Assembly: GCA_964618455.1 (NCBI GenBank)
Contig: CAZUAQ010000045.1
Span: forward strand, 1-43,135
DNA length: 43,135 nt
Direction: 5' to 3'
DNA from: CAZUAQ01 sp964618455
GTDB lineage: Bacteria > Planctomycetota > Phycisphaerae > UBA1845 > PWPN01
The notes beneath the pieces were generated by a model. It made no database searches and was not told where the DNA came from. It worked only from the letters and a program-made list of their open reading frames with translations. Below, one piece after another: positions 34,419 through 42,901 of the stretch. Position numbers and translations under genes: made by a program. How positions within the stretch are numbered: position 1 is the stretch's first letter; every line of letters begins with the position of its first letter.

Positions 34419-34491
34419 TGGGCCCGGAGGGATTCGAACCCCCGACCAAGCGGTTATGAGCCGCCTGCTCTAACCGCTGAGCTACGGGCCC
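34419..34491 (-). tRNA. ileX: tRNA-Ile2 with CAT anticodon
   Basis: 73 nt cloverleaf on the minus strand: acceptor GGGCCCG/CGGGCCC, D arm GCTC-AGCGGTTA-GAGC, anticodon arm GGCGG-CTCATAA-CCGCT, T arm with GGTTCGAATCC. Anticodon CAT. Elements AGAGCAGGCG..CTCATAA..CGCTTGGTCG follow bacterial tRNA-Ile2, not elongator or initiator tRNA-Met, so the C34 is expected to be made lysidine by TilS and read AUA. CCA is not encoded; A73 is followed by TTTT. The isotype call from sequence likeness is less certain than the tRNA itself. Confidence 0.93.
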
Positions 34492-34610
34492 GCGGGCGGA
34501 TGCGTTGTGGCCGACAGGAGCGCTTCACGCAACGCATCATGCCGGGATCTCGTTATCGTATGGCTCCTGGCGTACCTGAGCAACCGGCGTTCCCCCAATC
34601 ACCAGCGCGA

Positions 34611-37427
34611 TCATTGTCCGGGGGCAAGCGGTGATTCCTGTGCGTTGGTCAGTTGTTTCCACGCTTCGAGAAGAGGATCCAAACGGCCACGCATGACGTC
34701 TTTGAAGCGGGGGATCACTGCTCCGGTGCGCGGATCGGTAGCGCCTTGGCCGGTACGGGCGTAAATGCGGGCGACCTCCGGCGGATCGGGCCGCTTCATC
34801 CAGTAATCTCGCACATCATGCAGGAAGTGGAAGAAGAGCGGGCTGGCGGTGCCCAACCAATCGCATTTCGCGCCGCGTTCGGGGAGATCTATTCGTCCGC
34901 GCGCATTCACCTTGAGGTCGAATCGTCCCGTCCTGGCGGGCAGGTCGACACACGCCTCCCATGACTTGGGACCACCGGCACTCATCGGCACCAGTTCAAT
35001 GCGGGCGCGAGCGTCGAGATCCTGGCTCATCGTCAGCCGATGTACGCCTTCTTCCATCGCGAGATGCTTCCAGAGCCCGGGGCCCTCAAGCAACAAGGCC
35101 ACACGTGACAAGGCATCCTGCGCCAATTCGTAGGCGACGACGGCGTTACTCAGTGCGGCGTGGCGGGACCAGGAACGCTCCATCTCCACCAGGTCGCTTA
35201 CCCAGGCGGCAGCACTGCGAAGCGGATCCATGTTCGAGATGACCATCCAGAGTGCACTGATACGAGATTCCTGAAGGCGGTCTTCCCACTCTTCCAGGGC
35301 GTGCCATGCACTTTCATAGGCTCTGGCCAGGCGTTCGGCAGTCATGTCGTCGCCCGATTCCGCCAGGGCCTGCTCCAATTTAATGCAGGGCCGTGCCAAA
35401 CGCTCCTCGACGCGAATGGTGACGTCCAACTCGCGGAAACGATCCAGGACGGCGGGCCTGTCGGAGGAATCCCAGAAGGCCGGTTCGTTCATCCGATCGA
35501 TGAGGGTGCTGCGTTCATCCCGATGCCCGTTGAGCAGGTCCCGCTTCACACGGATCCGATTGACGAGGTCTTGAGCCTTGGCGATCAGTTCCTTCTCGTT
35601 GAGGGTGACAATCTGCGGACTGGAGCCATGTGGAATCTCAACCACCTGCTTTTCCGCGGAAGGCGTACGGACCGGCTCAGGTCGCGCCACGATACGATTG
35701 CCGCGGACGGTCAGCTCGATCGCGGATCCGGCGGGCAGAGGGTGACGGACCATGGTGACCGAGAGCGCGGTGGTGACGTGCCGTTCGATGGTCCGGCGCA
35801 GGAAGCGCGCCCCATGATCCCGGTCGTACCCTTGGACCGCCAGCCAGTCGAGGACGGACTCATCGATTTCCAGCCTCAGTTCGCGTTGTCGGAGCCCGGA
35901 GCGGTGGCGAAGCTCCTCCAACTCGTAAAGAGCGACCTGACGGATGTCATCCCGCTGAAGGGGGCGAAAGTGGACGACGTGGTCGAAGCGGTTGAGGAAT
36001 TCAAACCGAAAGGTTTCTTCCAGGCGTCGCTGCATTTCGCGATCCGTCTGATCCTGCCCTGACGGTGAACTGAATCCCAGTGTGTGGCCGCGATAAACTT
36101 CCGCCCCGGCGTTGGTCGTGGCGATGATGATATTGGATCGGCAGGAGATCTTTTCGCCGATGGCGTTGACGAAACTGCCCTCGTCCATGAGCTGGAGGAA
36201 GCGGTCGTGGATGCGCGGGTGCGCCTTCTCGAACTCGTCCAGCAGGATCACCGCGAACGGGTGGCCCATCAGCCGCTGCGTGAGCAGGCCGCGCTTGGCG
36301 GGCAGACCGAAAGCTTCACTGTTGCCGAAGATCAGTGCCGCGCCCGCTTCGTCGCCGTAGTCCGCCATGTTCAGGCGGATCATGCGTTCACGGCTGCCGA
36401 AGAGGTATTCGGCCAGCAGTTGGGCGGCGTGCGTCTTGCCGACGCCGGTGGGCCCGGTGAACAAGAAGACGCCGAACGGGCGACGCACGTCGGACAGCCC
36501 CGCCTTGATCTGGGCGATCATGTTGATCATGCACTGCACGGCGTCGGGCTGACCGAGGACGCGGAGAGAAAAACGCCGGCGCAGCTCGTCGAGATCCAGG
36601 GACACCTCGGGGTCGATCAGGTCCCGGGGCGTCTTGTGTGTCGAGCAGAATCGCTCGATGACGTCCGCCTGGGTGATCTCCCGACCGGTTGCGGCGAGGC
36701 TGCCCAACTGCGTGAGCAGGGAGAGTGTCTTTCGCGGTTGATGCGACCGGGCCTGAAAGCGATTGGTCAGCCGAATCGCCTGGTCGATTGCCTGCGGGTT
36801 GTAGGTCTGCCCGGTGCTGTGTTGCTGCTCATCGCTCCAGGCGCGGACGATGCGCGTCGTGCGTTCCAGCGACGGTTCATCGATATCCAGGATAAAGTAG
36901 TAAGGGTCCAACTCGGGAGCATGCTCGAACATCGCCTGGATCGTGGCGTGATACCCCTCCGCCAAGATCAGCGTCGGCAGGCGAATGGCGAGCGAGGCAA
37001 AAAGCTGCTCGAGGTCGAACTGATAACCGGCGTGCATGTCACAGAAGAAGGGGATGATCGGTTCGTCGATCGTGCAGAGGGCTTCCACAAGCCGTTGGAA
37101 TTCGCGGGGCAGATGTTCGGGGCGGAGAAGCGTCGCGGCGCGCCGGCGGAGCGAAAACTGAATGAAACGGTGCCCCGTAAGGTAATCAGGCAGTGTTCCG
37201 GCATGGGCGCGGCGAACCAGTTCGTGGATGACCGCCGTCTTGCCGACGCCGGGCTGTCCGATCAGGATCGGAAAGCGTCGCACTGCCAGCAGATCCAGGA
37301 CTTCGTCAATCTGTTCATCCGCCTCGAAGGCGCGCGGCAGCTTCCCCTCCGCCGCCTCGGCCGAGAGATCGCGGTCGAGCCACTCGCGGATGACGTCCTG
37401 CGGCGTAGATTTCTGATCCTTGGCCAT
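34611..37427 (-). CDS. ClpA/B-type AAA+ ATPase fused to a release-factor-2-like module
   Basis: 938 residues. First AAA+ domain about 30-270: Walker A GQPGVGKT (57-64), but the Walker B region reads FFCDMH (127-132), lacking the catalytic Glu. Second AAA+ domain 285-480: GPTGVGKT (325-332), VILLDEFEKAHP (393-404), ATTNAG sensor 1, then ClpB-D2-small-like GARFLRRTIER. No ClpP-binding loop recognised and no double-Clp N domain. From 610 onward it follows RF2 order: coiled PCRF segment (MNEPAFWDSS, like RF2 MNxPDFW), GLWKHLAMEEGVHRLTM (785-800) like RF2 GWLRTETGVHRLVR, and DPRTGAVIPRFKDVMRGRLDPLLEAW near the C-terminus like the RF2 end. No GGQ motif. Predicted leaderless mRNA. Confidence 0.85.
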   Translation of the reverse strand: MAKDQKSTPQDVIREWLDRDLSAEAAEGKLPRAFEADEQIDEVLDLLAVRRFPILIGQPGVGKTAVIHELVRRAHAGTLPDYLTGHRFIQFSLRRRAATLLRPEHLPREFQRLVEALCTIDEPIIPFFCDMHAGYQFDLEQLFASLAIRLPTLILAEGYHATIQAMFEHAPELDPYYFILDIDEPSLERTTRIVRAWSDEQQHSTGQTYNPQAIDQAIRLTNRFQARSHQPRKTLSLLTQLGSLAATGREITQADVIERFCSTHKTPRDLIDPEVSLDLDELRRRFSLRVLGQPDAVQCMINMIAQIKAGLSDVRRPFGVFLFTGPTGVGKTHAAQLLAEYLFGSRERMIRLNMADYGDEAGAALIFGNSEAFGLPAKRGLLTQRLMGHPFAVILLDEFEKAHPRIHDRFLQLMDEGSFVNAIGEKISCRSNIIIATTNAGAEVYRGHTLGFSSPSGQDQTDREMQRRLEETFRFEFLNRFDHVVHFRPLQRDDIRQVALYELEELRHRSGLRQRELRLEIDESVLDWLAVQGYDRDHGARFLRRTIERHVTTALSVTMVRHPLPAGSAIELTVRGNRIVARPEPVRTPSAEKQVVEIPHGSSPQIVTLNEKELIAKAQDLVNRIRVKRDLLNGHRDERSTLIDRMNEPAFWDSSDRPAVLDRFRELDVTIRVEERLARPCIKLEQALAESGDDMTAERLARAYESAWHALEEWEDRLQESRISALWMVISNMDPLRSAAAWVSDLVEMERSWSRHAALSNAVVAYELAQDALSRVALLLEGPGLWKHLAMEEGVHRLTMSQDLDARARIELVPMSAGGPKSWEACVDLPARTGRFDLKVNARGRIDLPERGAKCDWLGTASPLFFHFLHDVRDYWMKRPDPPEVARIYARTGQGATDPRTGAVIPRFKDVMRGRLDPLLEAWKQLTNAQESPLAPGQ

Positions 37428-37433
37428 CGCACC

Positions 37434-37462
37434 AGTATAGATTTCTCGCGACGCAGTTCCAG
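37434..37462 (-). promoter_or_regulatory. Candidate promoter giving a leaderless mRNA for the AAA+/RF2-like gene
   Basis: Minus strand TATACT (37434-37439), 17-bp spacer, weak -35 CTGGAA (37457-37462). The usual +1 distance falls on the A of the ATG (37427); no Shine-Dalgarno sequence is present. Confidence 0.5.
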
Positions 37463-37511
37463 CGGGAGGAATTCAAGTTGATTAGGATTCAACAGTAGGG
37501 TGGCTCATCGG

Positions 37512-37988
37512 TCAGCCCGGTGGGCGCCAGGCGTGATTGAGCTCGACGAGTTCGATGGTGATGCCGTCAGGGTCGCGGAAGTAGAAGGCGCGGCCGCCGG
37601 TGTTCTGACCCTTGTCCACGAGGGTCGGGGCGGGGCCGGTGAACGACAGGGACCACGTCTCCCGGACGCGCTGCAGAAGATTCCAGGCCTCGTCGACGTC
37701 GTCGACGGTGAAGGCGATGTGCGGACTGCCGGGGCGGTGGGTGCCGGGTTCATAGGGCTCGCCCCGCGGCTGCACGTACTCAATCAGTTCCAGAACGACT
37801 CCATCGCGGCGGAGCATCGCGATCTTGAGATGCGCGTCCGCATAGCCCGTGACGCCGGCGACGTAGGTCTGCTTCTCCTCGCGCACGAAGGTCGGTCGGC
37901 CCGACGCCTTCAACATCAACACTTCCATGCCCATGATCTCCCGGTAGAACGCAACAGATCGGTCGAGATCGCGCACGGTGAAGCTCAC
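37512..37988 (-). CDS. VOC (glyoxalase/bleomycin-resistance fold) protein, 5' end apparently frameshifted
   Basis: About 158 residues from GTG 37988. VOC superfamily: VSFTVRDLDRSVAFYREIMGM and SPHIAFTVDDVDEAW open the two beta-alpha-beta-beta-beta modules; ELIEYVQP and IELVEL carry expected metal-ligand glutamates. In-frame residues upstream of the GTG read LNITGFLH, placing the first metal-ligand His of the family before the possible start. An ATG (38025) with GAGGA and family-like MADA lies in the other frame; reading C3 instead of C4 at 38012-38015 joins them to MADALNITGFLHVSFTV. So the start is probably 38025 with a one-base indel. Enzyme activity unknown. Confidence 0.8.
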   Translation of the reverse strand: MSFTVRDLDRSVAFYREIMGMEVLMLKASGRPTFVREEKQTYVAGVTGYADAHLKIAMLRRDGVVLELIEYVQPRGEPYEPGTHRPGSPHIAFTVDDVDEAWNLLQRVRETWSLSFTGPAPTLVDKGQNTGGRAFYFRDPDGITIELVELNHAWRPPG

Positions 37989-38088
37989 ATGGAGAAAGCC
38001 GGTGATGTTCAGGGGCGTCGGCCATCGGTAAGATCCTCACTGGTCAGGATATCCATGGACATGCTGGGTCAAGGACGGAGTGTAGGCG

Positions 38089-39078
38089 ATGGCGAAGAAT
38101 AATGCGCCTCGGCGGAAGGCATCGGGAGCTGCTGCTCGCGCGATGGGAAAGAGCCTTAACATTGGCTTCGTGGGCATCGGTAACATGGGGGGACCGATGG
38201 CGCGGCAACTGCTCAAGGGCGATGGCAGTATCCGTCTGCACCTGTTGAAGGGGCGGGGCGCGCGGTCACAGCTTGCGAAGCTCAAGCCGGTGTCGCGCAT
38301 CGTCAAGCACGCCACGCTGGGCGAACTGGCGGACGCGTGCCGGGTCTGTTTCACGATGCTGCCCATGCCGGAGGATGTGCGGCGTGTCGTGCTGGATGAA
38401 GAGACGGGGCTCTGGCCGGGGCTCGAGAAGGGGAGCATCATCGTCGACGCGACGACATCGTCGGCGGAACTGGCCCGGGAACTCGACGAGCGGCTCGCAG
38501 AGATCGGCGGGGGTGGTGTGGATGCGCCGGTCAGCGGATCGCCGGTTCGGGCGGAGTCGGGCACGCTGTCGCTCATGGTCGGCGGACGGCGGAACATCTT
38601 TCGCAAGGTCGAGCCGCTGCTGAAGCATCTGGGCACGCCGACGCACATGGGCGGCCCGGGCAGCGGACAGATCACCAAGAGCATCAACCAGATCATCGTG
38701 GCGCTGGTGATGGCAGCGATCGGCGAGGGGATCATCCTGGGCCGCGCAGCGGGGATCGATCTGGATGCCATGCTGAAGGCGGTGGGGGGCGGTCTGGCAG
38801 GGACGGAGGTCATGCGGATCAAGGGGCCGGACATGATTCGCGAGCGATTCGAGCCGGGGGCGTTCCTCAAGTATCACCTCAAGGACCTGAACCTGGCGCT
38901 GGAGACCGCCGACGCCTACGGGCTGTCGCTGCCGTTCACATCGAAGGCGCGCGAGATTCTCAAAATGGCGTGCGCGATGGGACGGGACGAGATCGATCAC
39001 TCCGGACTGATGACGGTGCTCGAGACGATGAACGGAATCGACGTGCCGAAGCGATACGCCGGGCGAAGCCGGAATTAG
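38089..39078 (+). CDS. Beta-hydroxyacid dehydrogenase (3-hydroxyisobutyrate dehydrogenase family)
   Basis: 329 residues. N-terminal basic segment of about 20 residues, then Rossmann fold GFVGIGNMGGPMARQLL; substrate-binding DAPVSGSPVRAESGTLSLMVGG; catalytic Lys in GSGQITKSINQ; C-terminal all-helical domain with HLKDLNLALETADAYGLSLP. The cytosolic enzyme oxidises or reduces 3-hydroxy acids with NAD(P); family members include HIBADH, tartronate semialdehyde reductase and glyoxylate reductase, and this one cannot be placed more precisely. GGAG lies eight bases upstream. It faces convergently the FecCD permease gene (eight bases between stops) and stands alone. Confidence 0.9.
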   Translation: MAKNNAPRRKASGAAARAMGKSLNIGFVGIGNMGGPMARQLLKGDGSIRLHLLKGRGARSQLAKLKPVSRIVKHATLGELADACRVCFTMLPMPEDVRRVVLDEETGLWPGLEKGSIIVDATTSSAELARELDERLAEIGGGGVDAPVSGSPVRAESGTLSLMVGGRRNIFRKVEPLLKHLGTPTHMGGPGSGQITKSINQIIVALVMAAIGEGIILGRAAGIDLDAMLKAVGGGLAGTEVMRIKGPDMIRERFEPGAFLKYHLKDLNLALETADAYGLSLPFTSKAREILKMACAMGRDEIDHSGLMTVLETMNGIDVPKRYAGRSRN

Positions 39079-39086
39079 TCGACGGC

Positions 39087-40115
39087 TCAGGCGAGCAGAT
39101 TTCCGGTCCGGCGCCGGAGAAGCAGGCCCAGGAAGAACGCACCGCCGATCAGGCTGGTCAGCACGCCGACGGGGAGTTGGCGGGATTGCCCGTCGATCCA
39201 GAAGAGGATGTTGCGCGCGACGGCATCGCTGATCGGCAGGAAGGCCGCCCCCGCCAAGGCGCAGGCGGGGATTACGTGGCGATGGCTCGAACCGACGAAG
39301 TGACGCACGATGTGGGGCATCATCAACCCGACGAAACCGATCGGCCCACACTGGGCGATGATCCCGGCGGTCAGCAGTGACGCGGAGAAGTAGATCCAGC
39401 GGCGTGCCCGGGGGACGTTGACGCCTCGGCCGGCGGCGATGGTCTCGCCCATCATGAGCAAATCGAGATCGCGATGAAGATAGACGGCGACGCCCATGGC
39501 GATCATGGTGACGATGGCGGCGTCGATCACGGAGCGCATGCCGTCGTCCGCCTGCACGCGGCCCATCATCCAGCGCACGGCCTGCGAGAGATCGTGCTGG
39601 CCGAGGAAGTACATGCTCAGCACGAGCAGCGCCGAGCAGACGAAGTTGATGGTGATGCCCGCCAGCAGCAGGACGCCGATCGACTGGCCCCGGCGTAGAT
39701 GCGCGACGAGATAGACGAGCAGGATCACCGCCAGCGCGCCGAGGAAGGCTGCCAGCGTGGTCAGAGGGAAGCCGTAGAGCCGCGCCGTGCCCGTGATGGT
39801 CAGCGAGATAATCGCGCCCAGTGTCGCACCACTGGAGACGCCAAGGGTGTATGGCGACGCCAGCGGATTGCGAAAAAGCGCCTGAAACATGGCTCCGGTG
39901 ACCGACAGGGCCGCCCCTGCCAGCATGCCCATCAGCAGGCGGGGCACGATGAGGCTTCCATAGATCTCACGGCCGACATCCTGCGAAAAGGTGCGGATGT
40001 CCGTTCCGGTCGTACCGACGATCAGCGAGAAACCCGCTCCTGCCAATACCAGCAGCACCAGCGCCACATGTACCGCACGCTTGGACGGGATTCGAGATGT
40101 ACGCGCGGCGGCCAT
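39087..40115 (-). CDS. FecCD-family ABC transporter permease (iron-siderophore/cobalamin type)
   Basis: 342 residues with about ten membrane helices. Family hallmarks are PRLLMGMLAGAALSVTGAMFQALFRNPLASPYTLGVSSGA split through residues 60-95, and GPIGFVGLMMPHIVRHFVG near 255-275, the ATPase-coupling loop. It belongs to the BtuC/FhuB/FecCD class, importing ferric siderophores, haem or cobalamin. It follows the ATPase gene with three bases between. No substrate-binding protein gene is beside the pair, so ligand and partner must be encoded elsewhere. Confidence 0.94.
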   Translation of the reverse strand: MAAARTSRIPSKRAVHVALVLLVLAGAGFSLIVGTTGTDIRTFSQDVGREIYGSLIVPRLLMGMLAGAALSVTGAMFQALFRNPLASPYTLGVSSGATLGAIISLTITGTARLYGFPLTTLAAFLGALAVILLVYLVAHLRRGQSIGVLLLAGITINFVCSALLVLSMYFLGQHDLSQAVRWMMGRVQADDGMRSVIDAAIVTMIAMGVAVYLHRDLDLLMMGETIAAGRGVNVPRARRWIYFSASLLTAGIIAQCGPIGFVGLMMPHIVRHFVGSSHRHVIPACALAGAAFLPISDAVARNILFWIDGQSRQLPVGVLTSLIGGAFFLGLLLRRRTGNLLA

Positions 40116-40118
40116 GGG

Positions 40119-40889
40119 TTACACATCCAGTTGAATCGAGTGAGCGCTTCCGGTGGGCGCCTGGTGCAAGGCGAACCGCGTACCGAAGAGATCGTTGATC
40201 CGTGGCAAGTCCAGAAGGCACTCCGTTCTATCGTCGAATACGATCCGCTGCCCGGCTAATCCGATCACGCGTCCGCCGAGCGCAAGCGGAAGATTCAGAT
40301 CGTGGCAGATCACCAGCAGTGTTTTTCCGCTACGCGCGTAGTCGCGCATGATACGAATGAGGTCGGCCTGGTGCGCCGGGTCGAGGGCGGTAGTGGGCTC
40401 ATCAAGAAAGAGCATGGACGTTTGTTGCGCGAGAGCGGCGGCAATCCACGCCTTCTGCCGCTCGCCTCCGGAGAGCGTGTCCATGCGGCGTTCGAGAAGG
40501 TCACCGATGCGGACGGCGGTGACGGCGGTGGTGATGACGTCGTCATCCTCAGGATTGAATGCGTCCAGCGGCTGATGGTGGGCGTAGCGCCCGCCCTCGA
40601 CGACGTCGCGCACGGTATAACCGAGATAACCGTCGTGCTGCTGCGGGACGTACGCGATGCGAAGCGCGATCTGACGCCGCGGCAGGCGGTGGATCGGTTC
40701 GCCGTCGAGCGTGATGTTTCCGTTGGAAATGGGGATCAGCCCGAGGAGCGCTTCCATCAACGTGGACTTGCCCGCCCCGTTCGGTCCGACGATGGAAATG
40801 CACTCTCCGGCACCGATGCTCAACGTGACATCGCGCAGGATGGTGCGATCGCCTCGCGTGATCTGCAGACCTTGGGCTTCGAGCGGCAT
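40119..40889 (-). CDS. FecE/BtuD-type ABC ATP-binding protein
   Basis: 256 residues from ATG 40889. Walker A GPNGAGKST, Q-loop VPQQHDGYLGYTV, signature LSGGERQKAW, Walker B LFLDEPTTALD, switch His in ICHDLNLPLAL, all typical of iron-chelate ATPases. It energises the FecCD permease encoded downstream. Start: ATGs occur at 40895 and 40889. The predicted +1 of a consensus promoter falls exactly on 40889, and no Shine-Dalgarno sequence exists for either, so a leaderless mRNA starting with MPLEAQGL is proposed. Confidence 0.93.
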   Translation of the reverse strand: MPLEAQGLQITRGDRTILRDVTLSIGAGECISIVGPNGAGKSTLMEALLGLIPISNGNITLDGEPIHRLPRRQIALRIAYVPQQHDGYLGYTVRDVVEGGRYAHHQPLDAFNPEDDDVITTAVTAVRIGDLLERRMDTLSGGERQKAWIAAALAQQTSMLFLDEPTTALDPAHQADLIRIMRDYARSGKTLLVICHDLNLPLALGGRVIGLAGQRIVFDDRTECLLDLPRINDLFGTRFALHQAPTGSAHSIQLDV

Positions 40890-40895
40890 GGCCAT

Positions 40896-40924
40896 AGTAC
40901 ACGTGGGTGACAGGGAATTGTCAA
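40896..40924 (-). promoter_or_regulatory. Sigma70 promoter of the FecCD/ATPase operon, leaderless geometry
   Basis: Minus strand consensus TTGACA (40919-40924), 17-bp spacer, TGTACT (40896-40901); the first ATG starts right after the -10 and the second lies at +1. No palindrome resembling the Fur-like or DtxR-like sites is seen here. Confidence 0.6.
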
Positions 40925-40976
40925 AAGCGCGTCACGACCGCGAGGCGGCCATTGACCGGGGATTACCGTGCAGCGT

Positions 40977-42209
40977 TCACCACTGGAAAGTGAGACCGGA
41001 CAAGCGCTGCTTCAGCTCGCGCATCAGGGCATCCTCATCGGCTTCGGTGGGGGCCTGGTACGTCACCGAAAAGCGCAGGTACGGACCGGCATCGTCCCAC
41101 GGCACCGTGCAGATCGACCGCTGCGTGATGAGGTACTGCGAGGCCTCCTCGGCATTGGCGAAGCTCGGCCCGCCCTCGATGCCCTTGGGTGAGGGCGAAT
41201 AGAGGAAGTACGTTCCGCCGGGCATCTCCGCCTGGAAGCCGATGGACGTCAACGTCTCGACGAGCTTGCGAAGCCGGCGTTCGTATTTCATGCGTATAGC
41301 GGCGGGGATCTCGGGGGCGCGCAACCCGGCGGCGGCCGCCTTCTGGATAGCGATGAACTGGCCGCTGTCGCCGTTGTCCTTCACGTCGGCAAAGGCCTGC
41401 ACGATCAGCGGATGCCCGGCCACGAAGCCGATCCGCCAGCCGATCATGTCGAAGCCCTTACTCATGGAGTGGACCTCGACGCCCACGTCCCTGGCTCCGT
41501 CGACCTGCAGGAAACTCAGCGGCTTGCGACCGTACGTCAGCATGATGTGCGCGGCATCCTGGATGACCACGATGGCGTTCTGCCGGGCGAACTCGACGAC
41601 CCTGGCGAAGAACGCTTCATCGGCCAGGGCCCCGGTGGGGCTGTTCGGATAGTTGAGCACCAGCAGTTTGGCTTTGCCGCGGATGTCGTCCGGGATAGCG
41701 TCGAAGTCCGGCAGGAAGTTGTTCTCCGCCAGCAACGGAAGCTTCCACACCTGCCCGCCATAGTAGCGCGTGTGCGTGCCCGCCACGGGATAGCCGGGCA
41801 CGGTCATGAGCGTGATATCTCCCGGGTTGATGAACGCCGCCGGCAGCATCGCCAGCGCGGTCTTCGAACCGATGCAGTGATTGATCTCCCGGGCGGGATC
41901 CAAAGCCACGCCGAATTCGCGCTGCATGAATTCCGCGGCGGCATCCTTGTATTCCTGAATCCCGTTATCGGCGTAGCCGCGGTTCGCGAGGTCATCGACC
42001 TCGGTCTTCATGGTGCGACGGACTGCCTCGGCGGCCATGTCGTCGTTCTCGCCAATGCCGAAATCGATCAGCGGGCGATCGGGGAACTCGGCCAGGGCGG
42101 CGCGCTTGGCGCGTTTGATCTTCTCGAACTTGTAGATGTCCGTGCCCTTGCCGTACTGCGCCCCGCCGATCCGATCGGCGAACATGGTCTGAAAATAGGG
42201 ATCGCTCAT
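40977..42209 (-). CDS. dapL: LL-diaminopimelate aminotransferase
   Basis: 410 residues, the normal length. Class I/II PLP aminotransferase closely following the DapL pattern: FADRIGGAQYGKGTDIYKFEKIKRAKR at the N-terminus (residues 10-36), YADNGIQEYKDAAAEFM, SKTALAMLPAAFINPGD, VPGYPVAGTHTRYYGG, LNYPNSPTGALA, and PLP-binding Lys in SMSKGFDMIGWRIGF. It converts tetrahydrodipicolinate directly to LL-2,6-diaminopimelate with glutamate, in lysine and peptidoglycan precursor synthesis, bypassing DapD/DapC/DapE. AAAGG eight bases upstream supports the ATG. No other dap gene is nearby. Confidence 0.94.
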   Translation of the reverse strand: MSDPYFQTMFADRIGGAQYGKGTDIYKFEKIKRAKRAALAEFPDRPLIDFGIGENDDMAAEAVRRTMKTEVDDLANRGYADNGIQEYKDAAAEFMQREFGVALDPAREINHCIGSKTALAMLPAAFINPGDITLMTVPGYPVAGTHTRYYGGQVWKLPLLAENNFLPDFDAIPDDIRGKAKLLVLNYPNSPTGALADEAFFARVVEFARQNAIVVIQDAAHIMLTYGRKPLSFLQVDGARDVGVEVHSMSKGFDMIGWRIGFVAGHPLIVQAFADVKDNGDSGQFIAIQKAAAAGLRAPEIPAAIRMKYERRLRKLVETLTSIGFQAEMPGGTYFLYSPSPKGIEGGPSFANAEEASQYLITQRSICTVPWDDAGPYLRFSVTYQAPTEADEDALMRELKQRLSGLTFQW

Positions 42210-42397
42210 GCTGACAACCTTTCCGTTAACCCTCCGAGTCGTCCGAAGGGGATGATCCGAAGCGGTAAGGGTAGAGGGCGTGGCGGGGATGTCAACCGCC
42301 GGGCCGGCGGAGCCGGGAGCGCCTGTCGCGTCGAGATCGAATACGGAGAATCAGATACGCGCGAATGCTATCGGCCTCTCGTTGTCGGAGATCAATC

Positions 42398-42625
42398 TCA
42401 GGTGTGGCCGGCAGGTTCCTTTTCATGTGCCGGCGTGGTTACGCATGGCGGCGGATCGACGAGCGTCTTGAACGGGCTCCAGGTCGGGTCGTTCGGCTTG
42501 TACAGACTGGAGGCGTCGACACCCCCGTTTTTGATCTGCAGGCACCCGCAATGCTTGCATTTCCAAACGAGGATGCTGATGTCCATCCGCGTGCGAGTCA
42601 CATCCATTTCCCATTTGTGCGTCAT
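42398..42625 (-). CDS. Small protein with a zinc-ribbon-like CxxC motif
   Basis: 75 residues. Opens MTHKWEMDVTRTRMDISILV, then WKCKHCGCLQIKNG with CxxCxC, a zinc-knuckle pattern, and a Pro-rich tail holding another Cys (PPPCVTT). AGGGG lies six bases before the ATG. The protein looks real from its strong start and ordered motif, but I know no family. It may bind a metal or nucleic acid. It lies downstream of nothing in its direction; dapL follows after 188 bases and could be co-transcribed. Confidence 0.6.
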   Translation of the reverse strand: MTHKWEMDVTRTRMDISILVWKCKHCGCLQIKNGGVDASSLYKPNDPTWSPFKTLVDPPPCVTTPAHEKEPAGHT

Positions 42626-42901
42626 GGCGTACCCCTGTCCGTGGCGTGAAGAGCGGCTCTTCCCGTTGCTTCGTTATCACCCCTGCTATCGTATAGACGC
42701 TCGGGATAGGCCTATGGTTTCGGCATCAGGCCGGTTTTTCTTCACGAACGTCTATTCTTTTTTAACGCATTCCAGTGGGACCGCACATTACAATCGGAAC
42801 GTTTGTTTCTAATGTTCACCCTGGCATGATGTTGCAGACACGTCGCGGATGTTGATCATGAGAGGCAGGAGTGGCACTACCAGAGGGGCGGATTCCTGAA
42901 G

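Noticed and set aside
34419..34491. tRNA called as elongator Met
   Set aside because: Body sequence follows Ile2 (AGCAGGCG..CTCATAA..CGCTTGGTC), although the CAT anticodon alone would fit Met.
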